From assembly GCA_020443295.1 (NCBI GenBank), contig JAGRIJ010000066.1, positions 16,599 through 80,598 on the forward strand: a DNA stretch of 64,000 nt, given 5' to 3'. This stretch comes from Alphaproteobacteria bacterium. GTDB lineage: Bacteria > Pseudomonadota > Alphaproteobacteria > Micavibrionales > Micavibrionaceae. Made by a program: the position numbers and the translations under genes. This document shows positions 54,568 through 63,852 of the stretch, in pieces. The first letter of the stretch is position 1; every line of letters begins with the position of its first letter. The notes under the pieces are model-generated. The model ran no database searches. It was not told where the DNA came from and worked only from the letters and a program-made list of their open reading frames with translations.

Positions 54568-55776
54568 ATGCTGAAAACGGCAAAAGTAGAACTTAAAACA
54601 AAAACGGTCGAATACGGCCAAAATAATAAAACCCGAACGGTGGGTCTCCGGTCACCATTTCAGAGGATTTTCGGATTCGCTCTGGTGGCCGGACTTTTTT
54701 TCTTTTCCGTCAGCAGTGAAACATGGGCCAAGACGTCACGGATCAAAGATATCGTCGATGTCGAGGGCGTGCGTGAAAACCAGCTGGTCGGCTATGGTCT
54801 TGTCGTCGGGCTCAACGGCACAGGAGACGGGCTCAGCAACTCCCCCTTTACCGAACAAAGCCTGATAGCCATGCTGGAACGTTTAGGCGTGAATGTCCGC
54901 GGCGAGAATATGAATACCGGAAACGTTGCCGCCGTGATGGTGACCGCCACCCTGCCCCCCTTTACCAACCAAGGTTCCCGGATTGATGTGAATGTCTCCG
55001 CGCTCGGAGATGCCAAGAGCCTGCAAGGCGGAACTCTTCTGGTTACGCCTTTGATCGCGGCGGATGGAGAAGTCTATGCCGTTGGTCAAGGCGAAGTGAA
55101 TATTTCGGGCTTTTCCGCCGAGGGCGACGCGCAAAGCGTTACCCAGAACGTACCGACCGCCGGACGCATTCCCTCCGGCGCGATTGTCGAACGGGAGATC
55201 AATTTCAATCTGGAGGAATTGCAGGAAGTCCGCCTGGCTCTCCGGAACCCCGATTTCACCACTTCGCGCCGGATCGCGCAGGCCATTAACGGATTTACAG
55301 GCACGCCCCTTGCGAGCGCGGAAAATTCTGCGAGCGTCCTTCTCAAGAGGCCGCCCGATTATCAGGGATCGATCGTCGACCTTATTACCGATGTGGAATT
55401 GCTGCCTGTGCAGCCTGACCAACCTGCGAAGGTTGTGATCAGCGAGCGTTCCGGCGTTGTCGTTATGGGCGCGGATGTGCGGGTGAGTTCCGTCGCGATT
55501 GCGCAGGGCAATCTCACGCTTAAGATTACCGAAACGCCGCAAGTCTCGCAGGCTAACCCGTTTGCCGATCAGGGACAAACAGTCGTCGTCCCCCGCAGCG
55601 ACGTCTCCGCCAACGTAGGCGAGGATGTCAAACTGGCCGTCCTGGATTCAGGAGTCACCTTGCAGGAGCTTGTGACCAGCCTTAACAAGCTGGGCGTGAA
55701 GCCCCGAGATATCATTACCATCCTGCAGGCGATCAAAACCGCCGGCGCTCTTCAAGCCGAGATTGAGGTGATGTGA
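54568..55776 (+). CDS. flgI: Flagellar P-ring protein FlgI
   Basis: The 402-residue periplasmic ring protein has a long basic n-region, then a signal helix (FGFALVAGLFFFSVSSETWA). Conserved segments: IKDIVDVEGVRENQLVGYGL, VVGLNGTGDGL, TNQGSRIDVNVSALGDAKSL and GVTLQELVTSLNKLGVKPRD. The first signal-peptide part is unusually long, so translation might start downstream. Its stop overlaps the flgJ start. Confidence 0.96.
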   Translation: MLKTAKVELKTKTVEYGQNNKTRTVGLRSPFQRIFGFALVAGLFFFSVSSETWAKTSRIKDIVDVEGVRENQLVGYGLVVGLNGTGDGLSNSPFTEQSLIAMLERLGVNVRGENMNTGNVAAVMVTATLPPFTNQGSRIDVNVSALGDAKSLQGGTLLVTPLIAADGEVYAVGQGEVNISGFSAEGDAQSVTQNVPTAGRIPSGAIVEREINFNLEELQEVRLALRNPDFTTSRRIAQAINGFTGTPLASAENSASVLLKRPPDYQGSIVDLITDVELLPVQPDQPAKVVISERSGVVVMGADVRVSSVAIAQGNLTLKITETPQVSQANPFADQGQTVVVPRSDVSANVGEDVKLAVLDSGVTLQELVTSLNKLGVKPRDIITILQAIKTAGALQAEIEVM

Positions 55777-56144
55777 TGGATCATCTTGTTCCCAACACCA
55801 ATCTCGGATTTATGCAACTGGCGCAGACGGACGGTCTGAAAATAACCGACCAGCTGGCGGCTGCAAAAAATACAAAAAGAATCGACGAGGCTTCTCAGCA
55901 GTTCGAAGCCGTGTTCCTGACAGAGATGATGAAGCCGATGTTCGAGGGGCTTTCGACCGACGGGATGTTCGGCGGGGGAAAAGGCGAGGAAATTTTCCGC
56001 AGTCTTCTGTTGCAGGAATACGGGAAAAAGGTCGCGCAGACCGGCGGGATCGGCCTGTCGACACAGATCAAAGCAGAGCTTTTGCGCCAGCAAGCAGCGC
56101 TTTCGCAGACAGATAACAGTGTTTCAGCGTCACTCAAACGGTAA
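55776..56144 (+). CDS. flgJ: FlgJ-type rod-binding protein (no muramidase domain)
   Basis: A 122-residue protein matching only the N-terminal rod-binding domain of FlgJ: RIDEASQQFEAVFLTEMMKP and MFGGGKGEEIFRSLLLQEYG. The peptidoglycan hydrolase half seen in enterobacteria is absent, as usual in alphaproteobacteria, so another enzyme must open the wall for the rod. The ATG at 55776 shares its A with the flgI stop; a GTG one codon earlier is possible. Confidence 0.92.
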   Translation: MDHLVPNTNLGFMQLAQTDGLKITDQLAAAKNTKRIDEASQQFEAVFLTEMMKPMFEGLSTDGMFGGGKGEEIFRSLLLQEYGKKVAQTGGIGLSTQIKAELLRQQAALSQTDNSVSASLKR

Positions 56145-56156
56145 GGGAAATTATTC

Positions 56157-56615
56157 ATGTCAAAAAATAACGAGACAAACAAAAACGGTTCCAAAAGTTA
56201 CCTGTCCAAAGATTCCGGTGTTGCCTTGCGGGAAATGATCCGTATCACCAAGGCGCTGTGCGATATGGCGGATCAGGAAATGCAGGCGCTTGTCACCAAC
56301 AACATGCTTCCTTTCGCCTTTTTGCAGATGGAAAAGGAAAAGCTGGTGGAGCGTTACCAGCTTGTCGCCGATGAATTCCGCAAGAGACTTGAAGACTTCC
56401 GCTCGTCCGATCCGGCGCTGATCGGTCAGCTTGAAAAGCTTCAGAACGACCTGAAAGAAAAAAGCGTCGCTAATAATGCGATGGTCGATCAGATCAGGCG
56501 CCGGTCCCTGTCCAGCACGATGGAGAGCCTTTTTGTCGCGCAGGAACTCGGGCAGCGCGTGGAATGGCCTCAAAAAGAATCTGATCATGCCCATGTCAAC
56601 GGAACGGGAGGATAG
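56157..56615 (+). CDS. flgN: FlgN-like export chaperone (first of two)
   Basis: A 152-residue helical protein: REMIRITKALCDMADQEMQA, MEKEKLVERYQLVADEFRKR, LIGQLEKLQNDLKEKSVANN. Size, helical content and position after flgJ match FlgN-family chaperones, which bind hook-associated proteins. Identity is inferred from pattern and context rather than strong conservation. It is 12 bases after flgJ and one base before the next gene. Confidence 0.65.
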   Translation: MSKNNETNKNGSKSYLSKDSGVALREMIRITKALCDMADQEMQALVTNNMLPFAFLQMEKEKLVERYQLVADEFRKRLEDFRSSDPALIGQLEKLQNDLKEKSVANNAMVDQIRRRSLSSTMESLFVAQELGQRVEWPQKESDHAHVNGTGG

Positions 56616-56616
56616 A

Positions 56617-57108
56617 ATGAGCGATACACCCGGTTTTTCCCATACTCAACAAAATCGTGCCTTGGCCATCGACATTAATGCCGCAATCAGGGACATGATC
56701 GATACAGCCGAGAGGCTGCAAACCGTTTATGAAGAAGAAACCGTCATTCTCAGCCAGAGAGACGGGCGCGCGTTCCTTGAGTACCAGGACAGGAAGGCCG
56801 ATGCCGCCCGAGCCTATCAGGCGGCGATCGGCACATTGATTCTCCGCAAGGAAGAAATCAAGGGCGCCGATCCTGCCCTCAAAGAAAAGCTGAAGGAAAC
56901 GCAAGAGCGTTTTTCGAAGGTTATTCATCTTAACCTGGAGCATCTCGACCGTATGAGACGCTGTACGGAAAAGCTCAGTTCAAGTATCCGCAATGCGGCT
57001 ATCCGCGCTGCGCAGGAAAAAGGAACTTTCAGCTATAGCGATAACGGACGGCTGAATGTTTCCTCGCAAAACCGCCGTGTTTCTACTGGCATCAGTGAGA
57101 CTGCTTAG
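56617..57108 (+). CDS. FlgN-like export chaperone (second of two)
   Basis: A 163-residue helical protein with the same layout as its upstream neighbour: AAIRDMIDTAERLQTVYEEE, YQDRKADAARAYQAAIGTLI, then a helical bundle to EKLSSSIRNAAIRAAQEKGT. The ATG at 56617 is preceded by GGGAGGATAGA. It could be a diverged duplicate or a partner chaperone. It precedes fliK by 12 bases. Confidence 0.6.
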   Translation: MSDTPGFSHTQQNRALAIDINAAIRDMIDTAERLQTVYEEETVILSQRDGRAFLEYQDRKADAARAYQAAIGTLILRKEEIKGADPALKEKLKETQERFSKVIHLNLEHLDRMRRCTEKLSSSIRNAAIRAAQEKGTFSYSDNGRLNVSSQNRRVSTGISETA

Positions 57109-57120
57109 GAAAGGGAGCCA

Positions 57121-58638
57121 ATGAATACAGAGTTTTTTCTGAATTTTACGCCGATCCAAAAGGATTTGCCTAAGCCGGCGAACGACATTTCCGGCCAAAC
57201 GTCTGATGCCAAAAAGGTCTATCAGACGAAAAAAAGCGCTGAAGCTGTCGCCCCGCAAGGCGCGAACGGTTCTCAGAGCTCGCAGGCGAAGAGTTTTGAG
57301 GATTATATTAAGGAAACGCAAAAAAAGACGGACGCGCAGACGCCTTCGCAGACCGGTACGTCAGAGGATTCTTTGCCCCTCACTGCGCTCAGGGATTTAC
57401 GTGAAGCCCTGACAGAGCTTCTAAAAGAACTGACCGGACAGGGGGACGATGCGAAGGATGCGACCCAAGATTCAAGCAGCGATCAGCCCGCATCTGATAA
57501 TCCTCTTCAGGCTTTGCTTGCCTTGCTGGCCGGATCCGATTCGTCTGCAAGCCAGAATAAAGATGCACAAGAGAGCCTGTTTACTCCTATCGCCCAGACG
57601 CCTGAAGATCAGGCCGTCTTTCAAAATGGCCTGCAAGCGCTGCAGGATCTTCTCGCAAAACCTGAAATTACGGACGTTCTCGATATCACTCCTGAGGAAT
57701 TGCAGCAGCTTCAGGATGAAATCGAACAGGCCCTCAAGGAGGACCGGACTTTCGATGATACGGCCGTCCTGAATAATATTCTCGCCCATACTGCCGAGTT
57801 GCTGAGACAAGACCGCGCCGATGTTCCTGATGCCACCGCTGACGGCGAACAGGATTTCGGTTTTGTGAAAGAGGATCGGTTCGAGCACCGTTACGATCTT
57901 CGAAACAGCGATCGTTCCCTGCCGCCGGACGAGCAAAGCGGGTACGATTTCCGGGCCTTGCTTAAAGCCGCGCAGGCCGGTCAGGCCACTTCTCCGCAAG
58001 CATTGCATGACTCCCCCGCCAAATCTGCGGAAGTTACACCTGCATCCCTTTTTGCTTTTCCCGATGACGGGTCCCTTTTCAGTCTGCCCGGCCCGGATGG
58101 AACACTTCCGGTTAGCGGCGCCGTGACAGGTAACTCCCCCGCTCCTCTTCTCAATGTCTCTTTGACCAACCCGACGGCGCAGGCACAGGGAGCAGCCCCT
58201 GCTCATCCGGCTGTACAAACCATTGCCGCGACCATTCAGAAACTTGGAACGGAAAAGCAGGACACGCGGATTACCCTGCAGCTTGACCCTCCGGAACTGG
58301 GGCGGGTCGAAGTGAAGATGAGTCTGAATAAAGACAACGCCGCCAAGGTTATTTTGACCATTGAAAAGCCAGAAACATACCAGATGCTCCAGCGCGACGC
58401 GCATGTCCTGGAACAAGCCCTGCATGATTCCGGCCTGAGCGCGGACGGCTCGGCTCTCGAATTTTCTCTGGCTAATGACGGCTATGCTTTCGGACAGAAC
58501 AGCGACGGGAACGGGAATGGTTCCCAAGGTTCGGGTGGCTCGTCCGGAGAAGACGAACAAACGGTTGCCGTTGCCTCCCCCACGGGATGGCTGGTCGACC
58601 CGGAAACCGGCGAAGTCCGGTACAACGCACTGATATAG
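57121..58638 (+). CDS. fliK: Flagellar hook-length control protein FliK
   Basis: A 505-residue exported ruler protein. The N-terminal 380 residues are low-complexity and glutamine/serine/aspartate-rich, as in other FliK proteins. The C-terminal hook domain is recognisable (ITLQLDPPELGRVEVKMSLN, then MLQRDAHVLEQALHDSGLSA). A glycine/serine-rich tail follows. It is placed before flgD and flgE, as expected. Confidence 0.92.
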   Translation: MNTEFFLNFTPIQKDLPKPANDISGQTSDAKKVYQTKKSAEAVAPQGANGSQSSQAKSFEDYIKETQKKTDAQTPSQTGTSEDSLPLTALRDLREALTELLKELTGQGDDAKDATQDSSSDQPASDNPLQALLALLAGSDSSASQNKDAQESLFTPIAQTPEDQAVFQNGLQALQDLLAKPEITDVLDITPEELQQLQDEIEQALKEDRTFDDTAVLNNILAHTAELLRQDRADVPDATADGEQDFGFVKEDRFEHRYDLRNSDRSLPPDEQSGYDFRALLKAAQAGQATSPQALHDSPAKSAEVTPASLFAFPDDGSLFSLPGPDGTLPVSGAVTGNSPAPLLNVSLTNPTAQAQGAAPAHPAVQTIAATIQKLGTEKQDTRITLQLDPPELGRVEVKMSLNKDNAAKVILTIEKPETYQMLQRDAHVLEQALHDSGLSADGSALEFSLANDGYAFGQNSDGNGNGSQGSGGSSGEDEQTVAVASPTGWLVDPETGEVRYNALI

Positions 58639-58656
58639 GCAGGAAAGGACCAGATC

Positions 58657-59346
58657 ATGGCCAGCGATGTTACTATTTCAAACGCTTTAAACTCCCAGCA
58701 GTCGACGCTGAATTCCAGCGCTCAACTGGCCGAGGATTTCGATAGTTTCCTGCAACTGCTGACCACGCAGCTGCAAAATCAGGACCCTCTCTCGCCGCTG
58801 GATACGAATGAGTTTACCAGCCAGCTTGTTCAGTTTGCGGGCGTCGAACAGCAGATCAATGTAAACCAAAAACTCAACAGCCTTGTTTCGCTTGGAATCG
58901 GAAGCGCATTTTCCAGCGCACTGAACTATGTCGGCAAGGATGTCAGCTACCTGAGTTCCGAAACCTATTATGATGGGACAAATCCGGTCGAGATCAGCTA
59001 CGCGATCGACGGCGTTCCGGACAAGACGACCATCAACATCTACTCCGAGGACGGAGATCTGGTTTTCAGCCAGGATGTCAGCGACGACCAGGGTGTCGAG
59101 AAATTCGTATGGGACGGACAGAGAAAAGGCGGAGGCCTTGTCGATCCCGGAACCTATACCGTTCGCGTCGACTCTCTGGATGCACAGGGGCAGGGCCTGA
59201 AAGCCTCAACCGTCGTCAAAGGAAATGTCCGGGGCATTGAAACCCAGAACGGGCAGACATTCCTTCTGGTCGGAGACCGCGCCGTTTCCATCGGCAATAT
59301 TATTAATGTCAGCACTCCCAACGCACCCTCTTCAACGGAGTCATGA
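58657..59346 (+). CDS. flgD: Hook-capping protein FlgD
   Basis: The 229-residue hook scaffold has the N-terminal motif FDSFLQLLTTQLQNQDPLSP, DTNEFTSQLVQFAGVEQQIN and a C-terminal Tudor/Ig part (FVWDGQRKGGGLVDPGTYTV). GGAAAGGA precedes the ATG. It is 45 bases upstream of flgE. Confidence 0.96.
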   Translation: MASDVTISNALNSQQSTLNSSAQLAEDFDSFLQLLTTQLQNQDPLSPLDTNEFTSQLVQFAGVEQQINVNQKLNSLVSLGIGSAFSSALNYVGKDVSYLSSETYYDGTNPVEISYAIDGVPDKTTINIYSEDGDLVFSQDVSDDQGVEKFVWDGQRKGGGLVDPGTYTVRVDSLDAQGQGLKASTVVKGNVRGIETQNGQTFLLVGDRAVSIGNIINVSTPNAPSSTES

Positions 59347-59391
59347 CCATGAGAATTCGCAACCAGTTTAACCAGCGTAAGGAGAACTAAA

Positions 59392-61125
59392 ATGGGTTTG
59401 TTCGGAGCATTGTTCACAGGCGTGTCCGCCCTCGCGGCACAATCGCAGAAAACGGCGATCATTTCGAATAACATCGCCAATATCAATACAACCGGATTCA
59501 AGCGCTCGGAAGCTTCCTTCTTCAGCCTTGTCACGACGGCGACCAACACCTCGCGTTATTCACCGGGCACTGTGACCGCGCGGCGGATCCAGCGCGTGTC
59601 CCAGCAAGGGCCGATCTCGCAATCCGAATCCGCAACGGACGCTTCGATCTCCGGCGCGGGGTTCTTTCCCGTCAAACGGGATGCGCTCGATTCCTCCCTT
59701 TCGGAATTCCTGTACACGCGGAACGGTCAGTTCAGCGAGGATTCGCAGGGGTTTTTGAAAAATTCCGCCGGGTTCTTCCTTTACGGATGGCAACTGGACA
59801 GTGCAGGCAACCTGCCTGCCAACCAGGGGGACCTGGCTTCTCTGGTTCCCATTGACGTTGCGTTTCTTGGCGGATTGACGCGCCCCACGACCTCAGCCGA
59901 ACTTTCGATCAACCTTGATTCCGGGGAAGTAGATACTGATTTTGCCGCCGCGCAGACCGCTGCCGCAGACTTCACTCGTGGCCTGACGGTTTACGATACG
60001 CTGGGTAATGGACAGACCGTTAACTTCCAGTTTGTAAAAACCTACGGCCCGCAGGCAACCGCGTTTTCAAGCATCACCAGCCTGACGGCTGCTGACGAAC
60101 TCGTGGCCGATCTTGGTCTGGCCGACGGTAACCGGTTTACGGTTAATGACGGCACGACAACGATCACACTTGAGATCAATGACGGCGGCGCAGTCGGAGG
60201 CGGCGCAATCGGCGTCGTTACCGTCGGCGATATTGTCAACGCCATCAACAACAATCTTGCCGATGCCCATGCCTTTATCGGCAATGATGGGGAACTCGTG
60301 GTCCAGAGCAATGATTTCACAACCGGTACGGAGACCGTTACGCTCGCCAATACGGTTGGCACACCGCTGACGGTTCTAGGTCTGACAGCCGGGGTCTATA
60401 CTGCGGATGATATCGGAACGGCGGGGATTTACTCAAACGGTGCGTTTACCGATTCCCCGCCTTACAGCACGGGCGACTTCCCTGCTCTGCAGTTCCTGCC
60501 CGGCGATCCGAGCTATAACCCGCGTGGATGGTGGCAAGTGCGCTTGCTCGACCCGAACAGCAATGAGCTTTCAATCGGATTGCTCAACTTCAACGGGGAT
60601 GGAACGCTGAACGCCCTGGCGGATACGGCGGGAAATGTCGACATCGAACTGAACAACATCGACTGGGGCAACGGTTCGGAGCTGCAGAGCATCGATATCG
60701 ACATTGCCGGTTTTTCACAATTCTCCAGCGATTACACGGTTCTGTTTTCCGACCAGAACGGGGCCGAACTCGGCCTTCGGACCGGGGTGCAGATCGACCG
60801 CGAAGGGTATGTGATCGCCCAGTTCTCCAACGGCGCGACGACACGGCTTTACAAGCTTCCGCTTGTCACCTTTTCCAATCCTAATGGATTGCGCGAAGTT
60901 TCCGGAACGGCCTATACCGAGACGGAAGATTCCGGGGAGGACAACCTGCGCGAGGCCGGAACGGGCGGCGCGGGGTTCCTCGAGCCCTCCACGCTGGAGA
61001 ATTCCAACGTCGACCTTGCGGACGAGTTCGCGCAGCTGATTATCGCCCAGCGCGCCTATTCCGCGGGCACGAAGGTGATCAACACCGTGGACCAGATGAC
61101 GCAGGAACTTCTGCAGCTGCGGTAA
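59392..61125 (+). CDS. flgE: Flagellar hook protein FlgE
   Basis: The 577-residue hook subunit has the N-terminal GLFGALFTGVSALAAQSQKT and NNIANINTTGFKRSEASFFS motif, and the C-terminal ENSNVDLADEFAQLIIAQRA. It is longer than the about 400-residue enterobacterial protein; the extra part (about 205-340, ELVADLGLADGNRFTVND) is probably an extra surface domain. AAGGAG precedes the ATG. Confidence 0.97.
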   Translation: MGLFGALFTGVSALAAQSQKTAIISNNIANINTTGFKRSEASFFSLVTTATNTSRYSPGTVTARRIQRVSQQGPISQSESATDASISGAGFFPVKRDALDSSLSEFLYTRNGQFSEDSQGFLKNSAGFFLYGWQLDSAGNLPANQGDLASLVPIDVAFLGGLTRPTTSAELSINLDSGEVDTDFAAAQTAAADFTRGLTVYDTLGNGQTVNFQFVKTYGPQATAFSSITSLTAADELVADLGLADGNRFTVNDGTTTITLEINDGGAVGGGAIGVVTVGDIVNAINNNLADAHAFIGNDGELVVQSNDFTTGTETVTLANTVGTPLTVLGLTAGVYTADDIGTAGIYSNGAFTDSPPYSTGDFPALQFLPGDPSYNPRGWWQVRLLDPNSNELSIGLLNFNGDGTLNALADTAGNVDIELNNIDWGNGSELQSIDIDIAGFSQFSSDYTVLFSDQNGAELGLRTGVQIDREGYVIAQFSNGATTRLYKLPLVTFSNPNGLREVSGTAYTETEDSGEDNLREAGTGGAGFLEPSTLENSNVDLADEFAQLIIAQRAYSAGTKVINTVDQMTQELLQLR

Positions 61126-61200
61126 GTTTTTACACATCTTTTTTCCCGCGCGATGAGTCAATGATCTTCTTCTCTGCGCGCGGGCGACATGGCCGGAAAT

Positions 61201-61314
61201 TTGCATACGCTTTTTGAATTGACGGAAACCGGTTTCGAGTGACGCTACCCGGCATCCCTAACCATCGGGGCCGTGTTTCCAAACCTGCGGGGCAAACCAA
61301 TGAACCGCAGAAGG
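61201..61314 (+). ncRNA. Candidate structured RNA or leader downstream of flgE
   Basis: The spacer contains the palindrome GAAACCGGTTTC (61225-61236). It continues with a hairpin whose stem CTGCGG / CCGCAG encloses GGCAAACCAATGAA (about 61285-61310), and then the terminator. It may be an sRNA, or a structured 3' end of flgE mRNA. No known family was recognised. Confidence 0.35.
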
Positions 61315-61372
61315 CGCACCGGGTTCTCTCTCTCCAAGGTCCTGACCGACCGGCCCGGTGCGTCTTTTTTTA
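61315..61372 (+). terminator. Terminator after flgE
   Basis: The nine-base arms CGCACCGGG (61315-61323) and CCCGGTGCG (61354-61362) pair around a 30-base loop and are followed by a T-rich run. It ends the flgI-flgE transcript, or the candidate RNA, on the plus strand. Confidence 0.8.
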
Positions 61373-61385
61373 TTATACAGCCTCC

Positions 61386-63647
61386 TTAAACCTCCAGCGC
61401 ATTGATAATCTTCGGGCCAGCGAGGATTTCCTCGAGGTCTTCGGCGCGACAGAGCCAGAGCTGATACATCGAGGCGAAGCTTTCCGGGCGTTTTTTCTCG
61501 AATTCGTCCCAGAGTTTGAAATTGCGGTAGTTCTCCTGCCCCGGATATTTGCGGATGAATTCGCTCAGGATATCGGGAAAAATAAAGGAAAAATCAATAA
61601 AAGCGAGGCCGTGGCGTTTGAGCATGTCATCGAGTTGCAAGAAGGTATAACGGTGTTCCTGCACGTGGAAGATCAGGTCGCGGACCATGGACATGGAATA
61701 ATAATCGCGCCAGCGGGTGACATAGCGCAAGTGATCATCGGCGGGCAGCGCGTTGATATAGGCACGGAAAGTCCGGATTCCTTCACGGTCCGGTTTCCAG
61801 CCCTTTTCGGCCACGAGGTCGCGCAGCTTGACGACTGTCTGCCTTGCGTATTCACTGTAGAGGCCGATATTCATGATGCCTTTGGGCTTGAGCAAGGAGA
61901 GAAGAACTTTCAGCCCCGCCTCCGGATCCTGCATATGGTGGAGCACGCCCGAGCACATGATGAAATCAAATTTTTTGTTTAACTGACCGAGTTCGAGGAT
62001 GTCGGCGTGCATGAACTCCACGCGGTCGACGCCCAACTCCTGAATCTTGCGCTTGGCGTAGCAGATGCTTGAGAGGCTGAGATCGACCGCTGTGATGTGC
62101 GCGCGCGGGTACATATAGCGGTCCTGGATCACCTGCTTGCCCGTGCCGCAACCCGCGGTGAGAATTTCGTAAGGTCTTTTGAAATAGAAACTCTTGGCCT
62201 CGTCTTCCTGCGCGTTGGCGTAGCGCCAGCGGGGATACGGGTTTTCCTCGTACTGTTCGCGCACCTTCAAGGAGATTTCGTTGTTCAGGCTGCCGAGCGC
62301 CGGGATGGTTTCGCGCAGGCGGCGTTCCTCCATCGGTTCTTCGATCTGCAGGGTGATCAGGCTTTTCCAGAATGAATGCAGGGAGGACGGGAGGGAACGG
62401 GCCAAGTCTATCAGGCTTTCGTCCTCTTTATATAAAGGACCGTAACAGGCGATCAGGGCGATGCGGGCCGCGCAGGCCAGAGCCTTCTCCTTCCCGGCCT
62501 CAACGGCCTGATTTTTTATCGTTTCGATCCGGGCCAACTCTTCGGGCGTATCGGCGGCGGCATATTCATGCATGAAACAGTTTTCACCAAGTGCGCACAG
62601 GACTTTAAAGATCGTTCTTAAATTCTTATCTGAGATATCCCGGTCTTCGCTGGCTATAAAAAACTCCAACAGCCTGCGACGGAGGTTCGAAATCAAAATT
62701 TCATAGTCAACCGCCTGGTTGTAGAGCAATCTTAAAGCGTTACTGCAGAAATCATCGGCCAGAAGCGTACATATGGGGAGAATCTCTGCTTCTTCCTTGA
62801 ACTCCTTATAGTGATGGAGCTTTGTGAGTTTATGAATTTCCGTATACGCCGGGTCCATCAGGAACAGGCGCAGCCAGGCTAAGGAAAGATTCTGGTGCTC
62901 GATATTGTCGATCTTCAGGCAGGCCGTCAGGGCGTCTTTCAAGTCCTGTGAAAAATCCCTAAAAGCCAGATGCCGGCCCATAGAACTGAGCTGGGACTTG
63001 ATAAAGGCGCTGCGCGGGTCCAGCCTGAGCGCGTCATAGAGGGTAAAAAAGGCGTCATTATACCTTTCCGCCCGGAAACAGGCCTTGGCCAGATTGATCC
63101 GGAAGTTCTTGTTTCGCGGTTCTTTTTCCACGGCCTTGGCCAGAAATACCGCCGCCTGTTTAAAGTGTTTCGTCTCGCAGAGAAGCACGCCTACATTATT
63201 ATTATTTTCCGCCGAGTCTTCGAGTTTAAGGGCCTCTTCATAGATCCGGGCCGCTTCTTCGAAACGCTTAAGGCTCATCAAGGCGTGGCCGTACCCTGTG
63301 CGGGTGGCGGAATCCTTCGGGTTCATGCTTATCGCAATACGATAGTATTCAAGTGATTCTTCGCGTCGCCCCGCGACCACCAAACAATCGGCCTTACGCT
63401 TATAGTTTTCCGGATTATCCGGCTCTAACGTGCTGGCCTTTGTAAAAAAGGCGTGAGCGTTATCGAGTTGCCCGAGCTTAAAGTACGCGATACCAATATC
63501 GGTTAATTTCCGGGGATTTTGGGTCCGTTTAAAGTCGTGCTCAAGCTTTTCAATTTCCTTACGGAGTTTACGTATTTCCGAGGAATTCTCGCTCCCTACC
63601 TTGGCTTTTTTAGGATTTTTTTCCTTTTTTGGCTGTACCTTACCCAT
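61386..63647 (-). CDS. TPR-repeat protein with SAM methyltransferase domain
   Basis: The 753-residue protein has an N-terminal lysine-rich segment, TPR repeats (about 45-250, DIGIAYFKLGQLDNAHAFFT, then AARIYEEALKLEDSAENNNN). A middle helical region leads to a class I methyltransferase (about 480-640: motif I EILTAGCGTGKQVIQ, motif II ITAVDLSLSS, FDFIMCSGVLHHMQDPEAGL). The methyl acceptor is unknown. It is divergent from the flagellin gene and convergent with flgE, so flagellin or another filament protein is a plausible but unproven target. A weak ribosome site precedes the ATG. Confidence 0.85.
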   Translation of the reverse strand: MGKVQPKKEKNPKKAKVGSENSSEIRKLRKEIEKLEHDFKRTQNPRKLTDIGIAYFKLGQLDNAHAFFTKASTLEPDNPENYKRKADCLVVAGRREESLEYYRIAISMNPKDSATRTGYGHALMSLKRFEEAARIYEEALKLEDSAENNNNVGVLLCETKHFKQAAVFLAKAVEKEPRNKNFRINLAKACFRAERYNDAFFTLYDALRLDPRSAFIKSQLSSMGRHLAFRDFSQDLKDALTACLKIDNIEHQNLSLAWLRLFLMDPAYTEIHKLTKLHHYKEFKEEAEILPICTLLADDFCSNALRLLYNQAVDYEILISNLRRRLLEFFIASEDRDISDKNLRTIFKVLCALGENCFMHEYAAADTPEELARIETIKNQAVEAGKEKALACAARIALIACYGPLYKEDESLIDLARSLPSSLHSFWKSLITLQIEEPMEERRLRETIPALGSLNNEISLKVREQYEENPYPRWRYANAQEDEAKSFYFKRPYEILTAGCGTGKQVIQDRYMYPRAHITAVDLSLSSICYAKRKIQELGVDRVEFMHADILELGQLNKKFDFIMCSGVLHHMQDPEAGLKVLLSLLKPKGIMNIGLYSEYARQTVVKLRDLVAEKGWKPDREGIRTFRAYINALPADDHLRYVTRWRDYYSMSMVRDLIFHVQEHRYTFLQLDDMLKRHGLAFIDFSFIFPDILSEFIRKYPGQENYRNFKLWDEFEKKRPESFASMYQLWLCRAEDLEEILAGPKIINALEV

Positions 63648-63763
63648 GAGACACGATCTGGATTTTCTTAACGGTTAATGGTCAAAAAAAAGCCTACCGT
63701 CCGGTGCAGAGGGAGAAAACCCTTAATTTTCACAACTTTAATTTTGTCCCATTAAATAAACGT

Positions 63764-63778
63764 TTAACGATATTTTAA
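63764..63778. promoter_or_regulatory. CtrA-like motif upstream of flagellin
   Basis: TTAA-CGATATT-TTAA has the TTAA-N7-TTAA spacing of the CtrA site. It lies in an AT-rich region 75 bases before the flagellin ATG, with other TTAA half-sites nearby. The presence of cckA in the window makes CtrA control plausible. Confidence 0.45.
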
Positions 63779-63806
63779 TTAAGTGTTACTATGATGGAGT
63801 CTGAAG

Positions 63807-63825
63807 CCGGAATAGGATTTTCCGG
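63807..63825 (+). promoter_or_regulatory. Hairpin in the flagellin 5' leader
   Basis: CCGGAA / TTCCGG with a seven-base loop, 27 bases before the flagellin ATG. It could be a translation-control structure, as FlbT acts on flagellin leaders in Caulobacter; this is inference. Confidence 0.4.
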
Positions 63826-63852
63826 TAAAACACCTAGGAAAGGAGTACTACT

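Noticed and set aside
61239..61982. Plus-strand frame of 247 codons
   Set aside because: Antisense to the methyltransferase domain of the TPR protein; no motif in the plus frame.
63677..63692. TGG-N10-GC spacing upstream of flagellin
   Set aside because: Only the invariant GG and GC match; the rest is a run of A, so a sigma-54 promoter is not supported.
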